Assembly: GCA_037126765.1 (NCBI GenBank)
Contig: JBBCBC010000033.1
Coordinates: forward strand, 6,834,085-6,898,084
Direction of reading: 5' to 3'
Source of the DNA: Stenogyne calaminthoides
Taxonomy: Eukaryota; Streptophyta; Magnoliopsida; Lamiales; Lamiaceae
Length of the DNA stretch: 64,000 bases
Position numbers and translations under genes: made by a program. Below the pieces are notes generated by a model. That model was not told where the DNA came from and did no database searches. It saw nothing but the letters and a program-made list of their open reading frames with translations. This document shows positions 45,994-57,377 of this stretch, in pieces (position 1 is the first letter of the stretch; the number at the start of each line of letters is the position of its first letter).

Positions 45994-48900
45994 CTAGTGT
46001 GATTTAGTAAGCACTGCAGTCACAGTTGAGACCATGGACTCCACGCCACAAATGTCGCGACCCCTGCAGATCTTATAGTACCCCTCCTCTCCCCAGCTTT
46101 CTCCCCACGAGTTCTTTATGATCCAGTACGGCTTCTCCTTGAAACGAATTGGAGCATACCCAGCCGAACCATATCCCACGATAACAACACCGTGATCCAA
46201 TGATTTGCCGCAAATGTAAGGGCACGAAACTCCCTTTATGTATGTCTGCATCCAAGCTGCATTGATCCCCACTGCATATCAAGATACAAAAGGGTTATAT
46301 ATCTCATGTTAGGTGAGCTAGTATAAAAGAAACAGTTAATTGCAAAATAAATCATGATCTTTCACGTTACTCCAATTACAATATTTGTTTCTAAAAGTTG
46401 CAATTCGGTACACGACCTTCCAAATTATCGCAATTTTATCACATGACTATTTTCTGGCAAGTCATGGTAACGTCAGTGTATAGAATAGCAAAAAGATTAA
46501 AATGATAAAAATATTTTTATGTAACTGAAACAATAAGAGAACGAAGTCTTGTACGGATCAAGTGCACAATCCAACTCAAGAGCATTTTTAAATGGTATTA
46601 GTTGTTTTACTAAAAGGTATTAGTTGTGTGCAGTTGCACCATGTAACTAGTGTACAAGAGACTTACTCATAAGAAAAGGTTGCTTTTGTTTGTAATTTTT
46701 TTTAAAGATTTTCCAGATACCATGTTAGCATAAGTTGCCGGAAAATAGTGATATGACATAATTGTAAAAAAAAAAAAAAATTGCGTATCAAATTGCGAAT
46801 TTAAAAACATATGTTGTGATGAGAAAAATGTGAAAAGGTTGCGACTTTTTATGCAATTAATCCCCAAAAAAAAGGAAAAAAGCATGAGATTATTTGTAAA
46901 GGTAATCAAGAAACATTCTTGTGAAGTCATCTGGTACCTGCAAGAGGGCCGTGTTTAACAAGATTTGCAGCGATTTGATCGTCATCTATAGAAACCACAC
47001 TAAAGTTTGATACACCTGCAGCGATTTTGCTCTCGTTGAATTTGCAAACACCATTGGTTCCAGTGTAAGGATAGTCCTTCTCACTTTGGAGTCCGCCAGC
47101 TTTGAGAGCATATTCAAAGGCATTATTCATTAATCCACCATCACAACCAGCATCACAAGACCCATATTCATCTGGATCGCACTGCAAAGGAAGTTAAGAA
47201 GGTTTCTCAATTAAATCATGGAAATAGTTGAACCTAAATAACTTACATTGGTACCTAAGTCATTATGTTCGTGCAATATAGTAATCTCTGTTAATTAAAG
47301 ATTATATCCCTTCATGAATTATCTTCAATAATGACTATATAATATATCTCAAAGTTGTTCAGAATGGAAACTAAAGAGCCCCCATCACTCCAACATGCAA
47401 ATCGATCTGCTACTGAAATTTTATTGTAAGCTAAATAAACTGGGATTCTGCTGTCTATTTATAAGCGTGCTGTGAACATTATTATTTTCTTACAATTACA
47501 ATATTGTCGAAGCCGTTCATAAAAGATTCAGGTGAAGAAGTAATATAAGTAAATATGTATCATGCAAGATATTTGTCCCTGCATACGATGATGATAACTT
47601 CTAGAAAAAACTCTTAATTGTACTATGCAACTTAAGTGTTCTTCTTAAATGGTATTAGTCGTTTTGCTAAAATGTAGTATTAGTTAGTTATTAGTTGTTC
47701 TCGCTGAAAGTATTAGCTATTTCACTTAAAAGTATTAGTTGTATACAGTTACACCGTACAACTGGTATACAAGAGTATTACTTTAACTATTAACGGTTTA
47801 GATAATTTGAAGATGGTATACGCCACCCTGTAAAAAAGAACAGAGTTAAAATTCCGAGATATCTCAAACGACTGGTAAAAGTAAGAACTATATTAACTTG
47901 TGTAGCATTCTTGAATGTGGCTCAGGATCTAACCTTATGATCAAATATTAAAAAAAAGAGCAATGAATTTATACTCCACATTAAGGCATCAATTCATAAA
48001 TTTACTTATGTAAACTCAGTAGAACAAACCTCATGATCACAATCCACAAGCTGCTGCTCACTTAGGCTCACAAGCTCCCCTGTTGCTAAATAGTGTGCTC
48101 CTTCAAGCGCACCAGTTGTACTAAATGACCAACAAGACCCACAAGATCCCTGTTTAAAACCTCAACCAAATTAGTTTCAATCGAATAAACAACGCCTACG
48201 CATAAAGATAAACCCGCATCTTAAACAGTTTCTAGACATGTCATATATGCACTATGTTTCTATTGTGGATTTTAGGGCACTGATATAATTTCATCTTCAA
48301 AATCCCCAATTTAGAATTACAGAAATTTGTTAAGATCTATGACGAATAAGGTTATTATATCCACACTATTTTTACCCAGAAGTAAACTACTTGGAGAATA
48401 AATTAAATTAATCGATTAAACAGGTAATTGCATGCTTGACGAAATCTTCAATTGAAAAGGAATTCGCGTCAGTTAAAGTAGAGTTAAGTCATACCACAGC
48501 GAAACAAATTGCTCACTCCAACAAAACCTCAAGTCTAAATTCGAACCTGGTCTTTAACGCCGGTAACGGCTCCATGATCTCTCCAGTCAAAATCCGCCGG
48601 CAGATCCTTAGTCGACAGCACCGGCGCCTTGTGAGCGTCCGACGGAAGCTTCAACCGCGGTTTGTGCAGCCCTAAGTAGCTCTTCTCGAACTCCAACGGC
48701 GTCAGGTCGGAGAATTTGGTGACGCCGTGCACGGCGGACGGGTCGAGCAGCTGGCGGCGCTTGGCGCGGCGCAGGTTAGCCTTGAACACTGAAAACCTGT
48801 GGTCGTGCTCCTCCTGGGTGGCGTACGTTTTGCCATACTTGGCTTTGAACAAGGAAAAATGATGCTCCGCGTGTAGGAGCTGGTCGGCGGCTTCCACGCC

Positions 48901-49026
48901 GTCGGACACGACTTGCCGGATCAGAGGATCGGCGGCGGAGGCGACGTCGGAGATAGTATTTTGAGAGGCGAGTGCGCAGGATAAGAGAGTTAGGGCGAGG
49001 AGAAAATGGAGAGTCAAAGAAGCCAT
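45994..49026 (-). CDS. RD19: RD19-type papain-like cysteine protease
   Basis: Four exons on the - strand: 49026-48547, 48149-48030, 47181-46938 and 46271-45994. All introns are GT-AG (phases 0, 0, 1). They give a 373-residue preproprotein. Residues 1-20 are a signal peptide. The I29 prodomain carries an ERFNAQ motif (E73, R77, F78, F81, N84, A88, Q92) and GVTKFSD (101-107), the cathepsin F/RD19 pattern. The mature enzyme starts near LPADFDWRDHG (142). The catalytic triad is C166 (GSCGSCWSFS), H308 (SLDHGVV) and N335 (IIKNSWGE), with the oxyanion Gln at Q160. Family members are vacuolar or apoplastic endopeptidases, often induced by drought, senescence or pathogens; that role is inferred. The length matches the usual 360-375. 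There is no C-terminal granulin domain. No stops or frameshifts are seen. Confidence 0.95.
46334..46866. mobile_element. long-TIR MITE in intron 3 of the protease gene
   Basis: The left end GTTAATTGCAAAATAAATCA and the reverse complement of the right end ATTAATTGCATAAAAAGTCG begin inverted repeats. These continue for about 140 bp, with shared CAATTTTATCACATGACTATTTTC-type sequence (right arm: AATTATGTCATATCACTATTTTC). The interior holds a second small repeat (46540-46670). No clean target duplication was found. Long terminal repeats would suit a Mutator-like element. Confidence 0.55.
46540..46670. repeat. small repeat shared by introns 2 and 3
   Basis: TTAAATGGTATTAGTTGTTT, then GTATTAGTTGT(G/A)T(G/A)CAGTT, CACC and GT(G/A)TACAAGAG occur here and at about 47630-47785 in intron 2. 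The flanks (GATCAAGTGCACAATCC and CAAGAGACTTACTCAT) recall the ends of the GTGCA-type palindromes, suggesting a related family. Confidence 0.5.
47600..47790. repeat. small repeat in intron 2 of the protease gene
   Basis: Related to 46540-46670, with extra internal copies of the GTATTAGTT(G/A) word. Intron 2 (47182-48029) is otherwise plain AT-rich sequence. Confidence 0.5.
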
Positions 49027-49593
49027 GATCGGAGTGGAGATATTTTTCGGCTGATTGGGGAGTGAGTTTATAATGTCAGGGAAAATATGATTATTGGTGG
49101 ACTTTCAGCCACTGCAATTAGGACACGTGTCGTCTCGTTATTGTTTGGATTTAGATTGAAAGTCCAAATCAGGAGTTTAGACTTTCCGGGAGTTTCTTAT
49201 ATAAAGCAAGAATTGTTTAGCGAAAAAATCTACTATGTGATATTATTAGAAAGTTTGTCATTTTTAAGTAAAATATTTCTTTTACAATTTTTCCTGAAAA
49301 CGATGCTACATTTTACGTGTAACTTTTTATTTTAAAATTATACACTTATCTTTAAAAGTGATAATTGTAGCCGTAACTATTTCAAACAACACGGTCCATG
49401 ATTAGTGGCGGAGAAAGGGGGATATAATTGTACCCCAAAATAAAATGTACCCCCTTAGAGCATCCATAATAATCCATTTAAGTAGTGTTTAAAATCATTA
49501 TGAATAATTTTAAAATTGTAGAGAGAGTGTCATTCATTTAAACATATGTATGGAGAGATGAAATATTTTTGCACAAAAGTGGGTAGAAATAAG
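49027..49593. promoter_or_regulatory. protease gene upstream region
   Basis: The upstream region of the - strand protease gene. It contains GACACGTGTCGTC at about 49120-49132, a G-box/ABRE-like ACGTGT core that would fit stress or abscisic-acid control of RD19-type genes. No transcription start could be fixed. The rest is AT-rich. Confidence 0.35.
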
Positions 49594-50051
49594 TGTTGGA
49601 ATTTTTGGTTTTGACCAAATAATTAAGTGACATTAATAATTCATTTTGTGGAAATGAATTTAGTGGATTTGAATTCTCAAAACCAAATTTGGGTGAATGA
49701 TAAATTAATATCATTTCATATGTGGATAAAATACATTTATGAATGTATTTATTATGGTAATAGTAATAAATTGTGACAAATATATTTTATTCTAAATGAT
49801 GTATCTTTTAGGAAATTGACTCATACCTTTTGGTGAATAGTTGTCAATTTCTAAAGGTTGCGACTTTTGAAAAAAATGAAGTTTATGGTAAAGAGTCACA
49901 ACTATTACCAATGACTTTTGTAAGTCTATATAAAGATCCCACATTGTTAATTTCATTTCATCGTTTGATTGATTTCAATAATCAATTTTACATCAATCAA
50001 AATGATAACTTTATGAGTTGTCAAGACTTTCAACTACAATACGCATACATG
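49594..50051 (+). repeat. 5' LTR (at least this part), family C
   Basis: Matches 52573-52925 and 54797-54910 by eye with few differences. It includes TATATAAAGATCCCACATTG (about 49927), a TATA-like site suited to LTR transcription. The true right end may lie further on. Confidence 0.7.
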
Positions 50052-50213
50052 ACATTTTAGATTGTAGTTTCTGCATTAGGGTCGTGTCAAGAAAGTTCCG
50101 AATACTTGAGTCCGTTGGCTGATAGTTTTCGATTCGTAGTGCAGCGGTCGAAAAGTTTTAAAGTCGTTGTATCTTGGGGTTGATTGTCATGATACCGTAT
50201 TGCACCGGTGTAC

Positions 50214-50348
50214 GGGAAAATATCGTCTTACGATTGTTGGAAAAATTAATTGGATGTGTGTAGACGAAGATGACTATGCATGGGAAAATATCGTCTTACG
50301 ATTGTTGGAAAAATTAATTGGATGTGTGTAGACGAAGATGACTATGCA
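50214..50348. repeat. 68 bp tandem duplication
   Basis: GGGAAAATATCGTCTTACGA through GACTATGCA occurs at 50214-50280 and again at 50282-50348, identical by eye. It lies in the region where the 5' LTR/leader junction of the family C element should be. Confidence 0.92.
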
Positions 50349-52572
50349 GACACTGACACGGTAAAGTCGAGGCAAGAGTTGGACGGTGGCGGTCTGGTGA
50401 CAATACATCGATTCGAAAAAGCCTTTGATTATTGGCTCTCTCCGGCATGTCGAATCTGTCATCCCTGAGTTCATCTATTGTGGCGTTGATGAGAGGGAAC
50501 AGAAGTGGCATGATGGGCCAGTGTATTTCTTCCTCATTCTCAATTGGACGCGGTGGTTCAAGTTGACAGAGGTGTTGGAAATCTCTTAATATTTCTTTAT
50601 TATTTCGATGACATCGACTGGATGGCCACCGCGCGTTGAAAAGACGATGGGCTCGCTTTGAGAAACCGTTCAAAACCGCAATTTCGCCTTTTTTTTAAGA
50701 AAAAAAAAAGTGGCACAACGAAGGCATCTATTCCATACTGGTGACAATGGTTCGTTATTGGGGATTGCAATGTGAGACGGTGGTGGTTCTAAAAAAAAAA
50801 TGTTGTCTTGGCCGCCAATTAATTTGGGCCTACACATCCTTAGGTTGGAATTGGCAAAATAAATTGACGGCACTTGGGGGCCAATATGAATAGGTCACTT
50901 GGTTGATCTTGTGGGAATATATATCACATTGACGATAGGTTATAATAGAACTAAATGAGATTGCAACTTGTCCAATTATTAAATAGGCCCAATCATGTTG
51001 GGCCTTATTTAGAGAGTGCAAACTGTGATTTAAATTAAATCCAACGCTGGACTCGTATAATTCGAGATGGGATTATTCAAGAGTAAATGGTGGCGATAAA
51101 GGTCTCATTTGTGATTGCGCTTGGCGCAAATAGTGGATTAGATTTAATCCAAAAAGATTGTTGACTCGTATAATGAAGAATTATTTGTGAGTCAAATGTG
51201 GCATTACGGGCCCACGTGAAATTAAATTTAATGTTGGTATTTTGACTATTATTATATCAAAGTTTCAAACTCGGATATTTTGGGACTAAGAAAATTATAG
51301 ATTTTAAGGTCCAACAAAGAATTTGAATATGAATTCAAAACATTTGGTTTTCCAATTCATTTAGAGATTGTGTCCAAATTAATATTTGGTGAATATTAAT
51401 AGATGGACAAGCAGCTCAAATGTGGGGGATGAAGTCTCGCCACATATACATTCAAATGTGGGAGAAAGAGATATCTCCATGGATACATTTGAATGTAAGA
51501 TGGTTAACAAAGGTGTAGCCTTAAAGCTAAATGAAAAACCTAAGGCGGATGGTGCCAAGTGGAATATCAAGTGATACGGATTTTTTCAATCACGTTATTG
51601 GAAAGTCACCACACAAAGAGATAAGATCATAAAGAAAGGATAGAGTAGTCCTACAATGATCTCGAAGTGTGGGGGTGACTTGTAAAGATTCAAGCACTAG
51701 CATTGCTTATCGGCCTATATCGGTCTATAATGAACAAATCGTATGTTCCGAAATTGGAATGCGAAATATCCAGACGTGTTGAAAAGATACACATCAGTAA
51801 AACTGAATATTTTGACACAGAATCCAAGTCCATTAGTGAAAATGTGGGGGAGTAGTGTCATAGAAATCCCATAAACAAATATGCAGTGAATTGAATTGTT
51901 GGGATATTTGGATAAAAACATCGCCAAAAACATTAAAGATGAGATGTTTATAAGGATAACAAGTAGGGGGATGGAGCTAAAACCCACACATAAAAAGGAT
52001 GTTCATAGCGGTAACTCATCCATGATGACTTGAGGATCCCAAGAACTTGGTTCGACGAGATAGAGACTAACTAAGTCGCGTAAGCTTTTCGATTCCACGA
52101 GACTTGAAAAATATACTCGAATCCCTTCAAGTTCAAATTTCACCTTCAGGTGAATAAACCTGATGACGTGTGGTAAGATTAAGCTTAACAACTTTTAATG
52201 ATTCTTATACCTATAAAAGGTGGGGTATTGCAGGGTACTCTTGATGGGAGATCACCTATATAAGTGTAAAGTGTGGCCGCTTCAACTAACATTTCAGTAC
52301 ACACTTATGAATCCGAGATATGGTCCAAGGCCGAAATGGACAACAACATGAGAACTAAAAGAGTATTAGAATCGTTATTGTGTTAATGTCATTGTCTTGG
52401 TTTACACAAAAAAGTTGACCAGTTCAAGACATCGCGTTCATTGAGCAGCAAGTAAATCTGATGACATCTTACTACGGAAGGTTCAAAGCCACAAGCTACC
52501 TATCCCGATGCAATAACGGTTCATCTGAACTTTCTTAGGTTTGCATGCATTAATTCCATTCATGTGGGGGAT
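50349..52572. other. interior of the family C LTR element
   Basis: Mixed-composition sequence with short frames on both strands. The longest, 50314-50673 on the - strand, is rich in Arg/His and has no domain I recognise. Nothing supports a gene. The stretch just before the 3' LTR (52200-52560) has the spacing of a retroelement 3' untranslated region. Confidence 0.4.
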
Positions 52573-54910
52573 TGTTGGAATTTTTGGTTTTGACCAAATA
52601 ATTAAGTGACATTAATAATTCATTTTGTGGAAATGAATTTAGTGGATTTGAATTCTCAAAACCAAATTTGGGTGAATGAGAAATTAATGTCATTTAATAT
52701 GTGGATAAATACATTTATGAATGTATTTATTATGGTAATAGTAATAAATTGTGACAAAAAGATTTTATTCCAAAAGATTTATCTTTTAGGAAATTGACTC
52801 ATACCTTTTGGTGAATAGTTGTCAATTTCTAAAGGTTGCGACTTTTGAAAAAAAATGAAGTTTATGGTAAAGACTCACAACTATTACCTATGACTTTTGG
52901 AAGTCTATATAAAGACCCAACATTGTGTTGGGATTATAATTGAAAAAGTATGATTTTTTACTTTGTATAATAAACCCAATTTGAAATGACTTATTTCATG
53001 AAAAAATAAATTGTTTAACATCCATGCTTTTAAATATGATTGAATTTTATATATTTTTTAGATAAATTGTTGGAAAACAATTAAATGCCAAATCATCACA
53101 TTCCCACCATAGTTAATTTAGTGATACCGGATCATATATTCAAATTAAATTCTCCCATCCAGATCCCCTTGTAAATAAAAAGTACGCCATTCAGATACCT
53201 AGATCCCAAGGGAATGAACAAATCAAAGGTTGAGGTGTAATCTCAACCTAGTTTGAAACCAAACAATCTTATTACCCAAACTCATGAGCGGTGATCTTGT
53301 TGAATAGGACCCTGAGGAGGATAAATTCTAGGTGAACAAGGAAGAATTAGAGGGCAGAAATGGTTCGTTGTTTCTTAACCTTCGATAAGTTAAATAGGAT
53401 CGTGGGATTGGTAACTATTGCTTTGACTTATCATGGGTAGGAATAAGAGATTCAATACTTTTTATCTTGGGCAATATTATTGGTCACATGTGAGGAAGCT
53501 AAGATTTAATAAGAATGAATCGTAACAACTACGCTTGCTTGATTTTCCCCTTTGGGAGGTTCATAAGTTTTATCATACCAAATCTTGCAAGTGGAATTAA
53601 TTAGAAGAGATGGATAATAATGTTGAATTGTTCTTAAAATCGACAAGGAAAAAGATATTAATTACCAAACCCCTGCTTTTGGCTTGAATTAATGGATTAG
53701 ATAATCTTAAACACTAAAAATAATGAAGGGAGCCATATTGAATGATAATATGGGTTAAGATTGATAAAATATTAATTATGTAGTGGGATTAATTAATATT
53801 TATGGGCTTGAATTATATTGTGGCTCAATATTAGATATTCAAGATCCATTAGAAGGTTCAATCTTAATTCTCCTAAAGGCCCACAATGCCCAACATATAG
53901 TCCAATAACGAAAAGGTGATTAAAATAAAATAAATATTGTTGCTTAATTTTCCAAGTATTATTTTGAAATATATAGATATGTTGGGAGAAAGATTTTCTT
54001 TGAATTTTGTTATGGAATGAAGATATGTATTTTTGGAATACAAGATTATCTCATTAAATTCAAGAAATCTCCCACTATTTATTTATATAGTAAATTAAAA
54101 AAAGATGAAAATATAATGGGCAAGAAAGATTTTCTTGATTTCTTGAAAAGATATTATGGAAGATATGTATTTCTTGAAATACAAGAATATCTCATAAATT
54201 CAAGAAGATCCAAATCTTGGATTCTTGCACTAAAATTTTCAAAAAAATCCATATATTAGAGGAAGTGGGATTTTTTGTGGAATATTTTAATTATGGGAAA
54301 AAGAATATAGGAGATATATTCAAGATTTCTTGGTGTGTATTAAAAAGTCTTTTCCCACATTGAAATATCACTCAAAATTTCGACCACCCTCCCCTCTTAT
54401 AAATAGGGGATGATTAGTTCATTCCCAAATACAATTTCATGTCTTTGGAAATATTAGCAAATCCACGTAATTGGTGCAACAAAGTTTATTTTTTCCTTTT
54501 GTTAATTGTTCATCGAGTATCCTGGATAAATTGGATTGTCGAGCAAGGGCTAAGGGAATACTTGGGAAGTCCTTTTGGTTAGTCCGTCCACCAAAAATTA
54601 ATAATTCATTTTTGGAAATGAAATACTTTCACGAATAAACCGTAGATTTCATGTATCGTAGAATTTTACGTCTTTTTTTATATGCATGATATGTTGTTGC
54701 AATTATTATTTGAATTAATATAGGATTAATTCATGCTAGTAATAATTAATGAATTAAATTTGTATTTAAATAAATAGATAAATTCATTTCCCAAAACATT
54801 GTTCATTTCATTCGTTTAAATCGGTTGATTGATTTCAATAATCAATTTTACATCGATCAAAATGACAACTTTATGAGTTGTCAAGATTTTCAACTACAAT
54901 ATGCATACAT
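52573..54910 (+). repeat. 3' LTR, family C, split by a solo LTR
   Basis: The LTR occupies 52573-52925, is interrupted by the solo LTR 52926-54796, resumes at 54797, and stops at GCATACAT (54910), where the palindrome begins. In the 5' LTR the same point continues into GACATTTTAGATTG, so sequence is missing here. Confidence 0.7.
52926..54796 (-). mobile_element. solo LTR, family B, copy 3 (reversed)
   Basis: The + strand start TGTTGGGATTATAATTGAAA is the reverse complement of the family's CCCAACA end. The other end reads TTCATTTCCCAAAA, where the family has CCCCAACA, so the terminal CA has become AA. CATTG at 52921-52925 and 54797-54801 is the 5 bp target duplication. The insertion lies in the family C LTR. 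A 76-codon frame around 54017 belongs to the LTR and recurs at 61174, so it is not a gene. Confidence 0.88.
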
Positions 54911-56146
54911 TGTTGGGATAACATATGCCAGGATCTATCGGGATGACCTCATAAACACAAATTTAAATTAACAATTATTACTAGCATGAATTAACCTAAG
55001 TGAATTCAAATAATAATTAATCGACAACGACATACAAATAATATTTCACGTAAAAGATCTAGCATTCGAGAATTTCTAGAAGTTTCGTAAACATACCCAT
55101 TGGAGAGGCGATCACGGACATGATCAAGTATGGATACCACATTGTTCATTCTCACTCAGTATTCTCAAGTCCTCGTTCAATAAACATGGAAGGTTCTCCA
55201 ATGAACAATTTATAAAACAAAGGAAAAATAAACAATTGTTGTACCACCTTTGTGGATTTCTAATATTTTCAGGCTTCCAGCACATGGAATTGTAGGGAAT
55301 GAAAAAATTCATCCCCTTATTTATCTGGGGGGGAGGGGTTATAGGGTTATACGTGAAAGTATGTTATATATATTTAAATATATAACACTTAAGCATACTT
55401 TCACGTATAACCCTATAAACCCCCCCCCCCCCATATAAATAAGGGGATGAATTTTTTTCATTCTCTACAATTCCATGTGTTGGAAATATTAGAAATCCAC
55501 AAAGGTGGTGCAACAAATTATTTAATTTTCCTTTTGTTTATAAATTGTTCATTGGAGAACCTTCCATCGGGGTTATTGGACGAGGACTTGGGAATACTTG
55601 ATAAATATTTTTGGTGGGTAGCCAGTTACTTGATCCTGTCCGTCTCAACGGTTGTCTCTTCAACGGGTACATTTACGTAAACTCCTAGAAATTCTGCATG
55701 CTAGGATTTTTTACGTGAAATATTATTTGCATGTCGTTGTTGGATTAATTATTATTTGAATTCACTTAGGCTCCATTTGGATGGATGGATTTGGAAATCC
55801 ATGAATTTTACACATAAATCATACTCTCCAATGGATTTACAAATACTTAGATATTAGAGTTTAGGGAAGAGGATGAAGGGGGAGAGGGGGAAGGGGTGGA
55901 GATGAGGAGATTTCACAAATGACTAGGTTTTGATGAGGATTTGAAATCCCTCCATTTTAAACTAGCTTCTCAAATCTAAGTATTTGTAAATCCATTGGAG
56001 AGTGATGATTTGTGTGTGAAATCCATGGATTTCAAATCCATCCATCCAAATGGAGCCTTAGGTTAATTCATGCTAGTAATAATTGTTAATTTAAATTTGT
56101 GTTTATGAGGTCATCCCGATAGATCCTGGCATATGTTATCCCAACA
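54911..56146. repeat. 1.24 kb palindrome made from two inverted family B-like LTR halves
   Basis: The left end TGTTGGGATAACATATGCCA and the right end TGGCATATGTTATCCCAACA are perfect inverted repeats. The arms stay similar for about 460 bp each. They meet at 55368-55388, around TATATATTTAAATATATA. The arms resemble the 5' half of family B (ATTATTACTAGCATGAATTA, then AATAATAATT, the TTTACG..CCTAGCATTCGAG block, and ACCACCTTTGTGGATTTCTA). The right arm is longer only because a 289 bp MITE sits in it (55769-56057). The G-run/C-run pair (55327-55338 and 55420-55432) is part of the arms. No target duplication was found. Confidence 0.85.
55769..56057. mobile_element. Tourist-like MITE
   Basis: Termini GGCTCCATTTGGATGGATGG and CCATCCATCCAAATGGAGCC are perfect inverted repeats. 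They are flanked by TTA at 55766-55768 and 56058-56060, the 3 bp duplication of PIF/Harbinger-type (Tourist) elements. Length 289 bp. Two more diverged copies lie in the duplicated segments (43971-44240 and 62238-62517). It inserted into one arm of the palindrome. Confidence 0.9.
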
Positions 56147-56148
56147 TC

Positions 56149-56172
56149 GGGGGGGGGGGGGGGGGGGGGGGG
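56149..56172. repeat. poly-G run of 24 bases
   Basis: An uninterrupted run of G begins 2 bp after the palindrome's end and is followed by CGCATGCCCCCC. Such runs are rare, and the length may be inexact in the assembly. Confidence 0.85.
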
Positions 56173-56644
56173 CGCATGCCCCCCTACCTTGTAAGGTGGC
56201 TCCACCTCTGGATGGATGGATGAATTTTTATACGTCTATTATGGATGTATTTATACACCTTATGTTAAAAGAATGAAATTGTATTTCATTAATGTATAAT
56301 TAGAAAAGGGTAATCAATATTAATAAAAAAAATAAGAATACTAATAAGAAATGATTTAAATCAATCTTGCTGCATGCATGTATGCATTATATTAAAGTAA
56401 CATTTTAAAAATTGGTACACTTCATCTTCAATAATGATAATTGTTCAATTGAAAAGTGATACCAATTATAAATTTTATCTTTTATTTAATATTTTTCGTA
56501 CACTCAAATTACAAATCCTAGATTCATTACTGTCCATGACATGATTGTAATTTTTTTAAGAGAATAAAAGATTGTAATATTAGAAACTAAATAAATAGTA
56601 TCACTTCAGTTTCGAAGCTGTCATATAAAATAGTAAAAAAAATA
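56173..56644. other. intergenic, no gene seen
   Basis: AT-rich after the G run; no gene or element boundary found. Confidence 0.35.
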
Positions 56645-56913
56645 ATCTCTCCGTCCACAAAATGTGTGCTCGTTTGTTTGGGCACAAGTTAAAAAAAAAA
56701 AAGTAAAATAAAGTAAGTAGATAAAGTAAAGGTATTATAGGATAATGTGAGTTGTTTGTGAATAAAGTTGAGTGATAATTTGAGTAATTAAGTGATGAGT
56801 TGAAGGGTGAAGATAAAATGATGGTTGTCATAAAAGGAATTGACACACTTTTGCCTTTCGGTGGAAGGACAAATAAGACAAGCAAACACATTTTTGGTGG
56901 ACGGAGGAGGGAG
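56645..56913. mobile_element. Stowaway-like MITE
   Basis: TA flanks (56643-56644 and 56914-56915) and termini ATCTCTCCGTCCACAAAATG and TTTTGGTGGACGGAGGAGGG form inverted repeats. Length about 269 bp. A 96-codon - strand frame across it is not a gene. Confidence 0.75.
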
Positions 56914-57377
56914 TATTAAATTATTGAAATGATAGATATACATTAGTGTGTAAAAGGATCAGTAGTAACAATAAATTTAGCTTTGGATCCGTTAATTCAG
57001 TTGAAACCATAGCATGTTGAGAAGGTATTTTATATGCGACATGAACTTGTTAATGCTTGGAAGGTGATTTGTCTTACTTCGAAAATGTTATTGCACATAT
57101 AAACTTGTTGAAGCCGACTTTGAAGGTTGCAACCCTAATTTGGTACGAAAGGACTATCAACTCTTTAGCTAAATATGATTTTACAAATTTTTCTCTTACA
57201 TCTTTTTTTGTTGAGATCGAGTTTATTCTGACTTCCAAGAAACATTGTATAGTCTGAGTCTAAGCTTCAAATCCCCATATCCCCATGATTATTAATAGAG
57301 AGTTATTTTTATTTATGTGTTGATGTCTCATTAATTACTTTTATATATGTATTTTTCTTTATTTGATTAATTATAAG
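56914..57377. other. intergenic, no convincing gene
   Basis: A 66-codon + strand frame at 57057-57257 (LLKPTLKVATLIWYERTINS) has a protein-like composition but no start context or family I recognise. CATGATTATTAATAGAGAGT at about 57284 resembles the Helitron-like 5' end word at 36180. Confidence 0.25.

Larger units (their letters stand above)
49594..54910 (+). mobile_element. LTR element with no recognisable coding capacity, broken at 3' end
   Basis: Two direct repeats begin TGTTGGAATTTTTGGTTTTG, at 49594 and 52573. The second is directly preceded by a purine tract GTGGGGGAT, the expected polypurine tract, so the element reads left to right. The repeats match for about 460 bp (49594-50051 against 52573-52925 plus 54797-54910). 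The 3' LTR is split by a family B solo LTR and then cut off by the palindrome at 54911. The 2.4 kb interior has no Gag, protease, integrase or polymerase motif. Several GTGGGGG tracts (51424, 51669, 51845) recall degenerate polypurine tracts. The end of the 5' LTR and the primer-binding site were not found. Confidence 0.72.

Noticed and set aside
50314..50673. 119-codon Arg/His-rich frame on the - strand
   Set aside because: Inside the family C LTR element; no known domain, and part of it reads through the 68 bp duplication.
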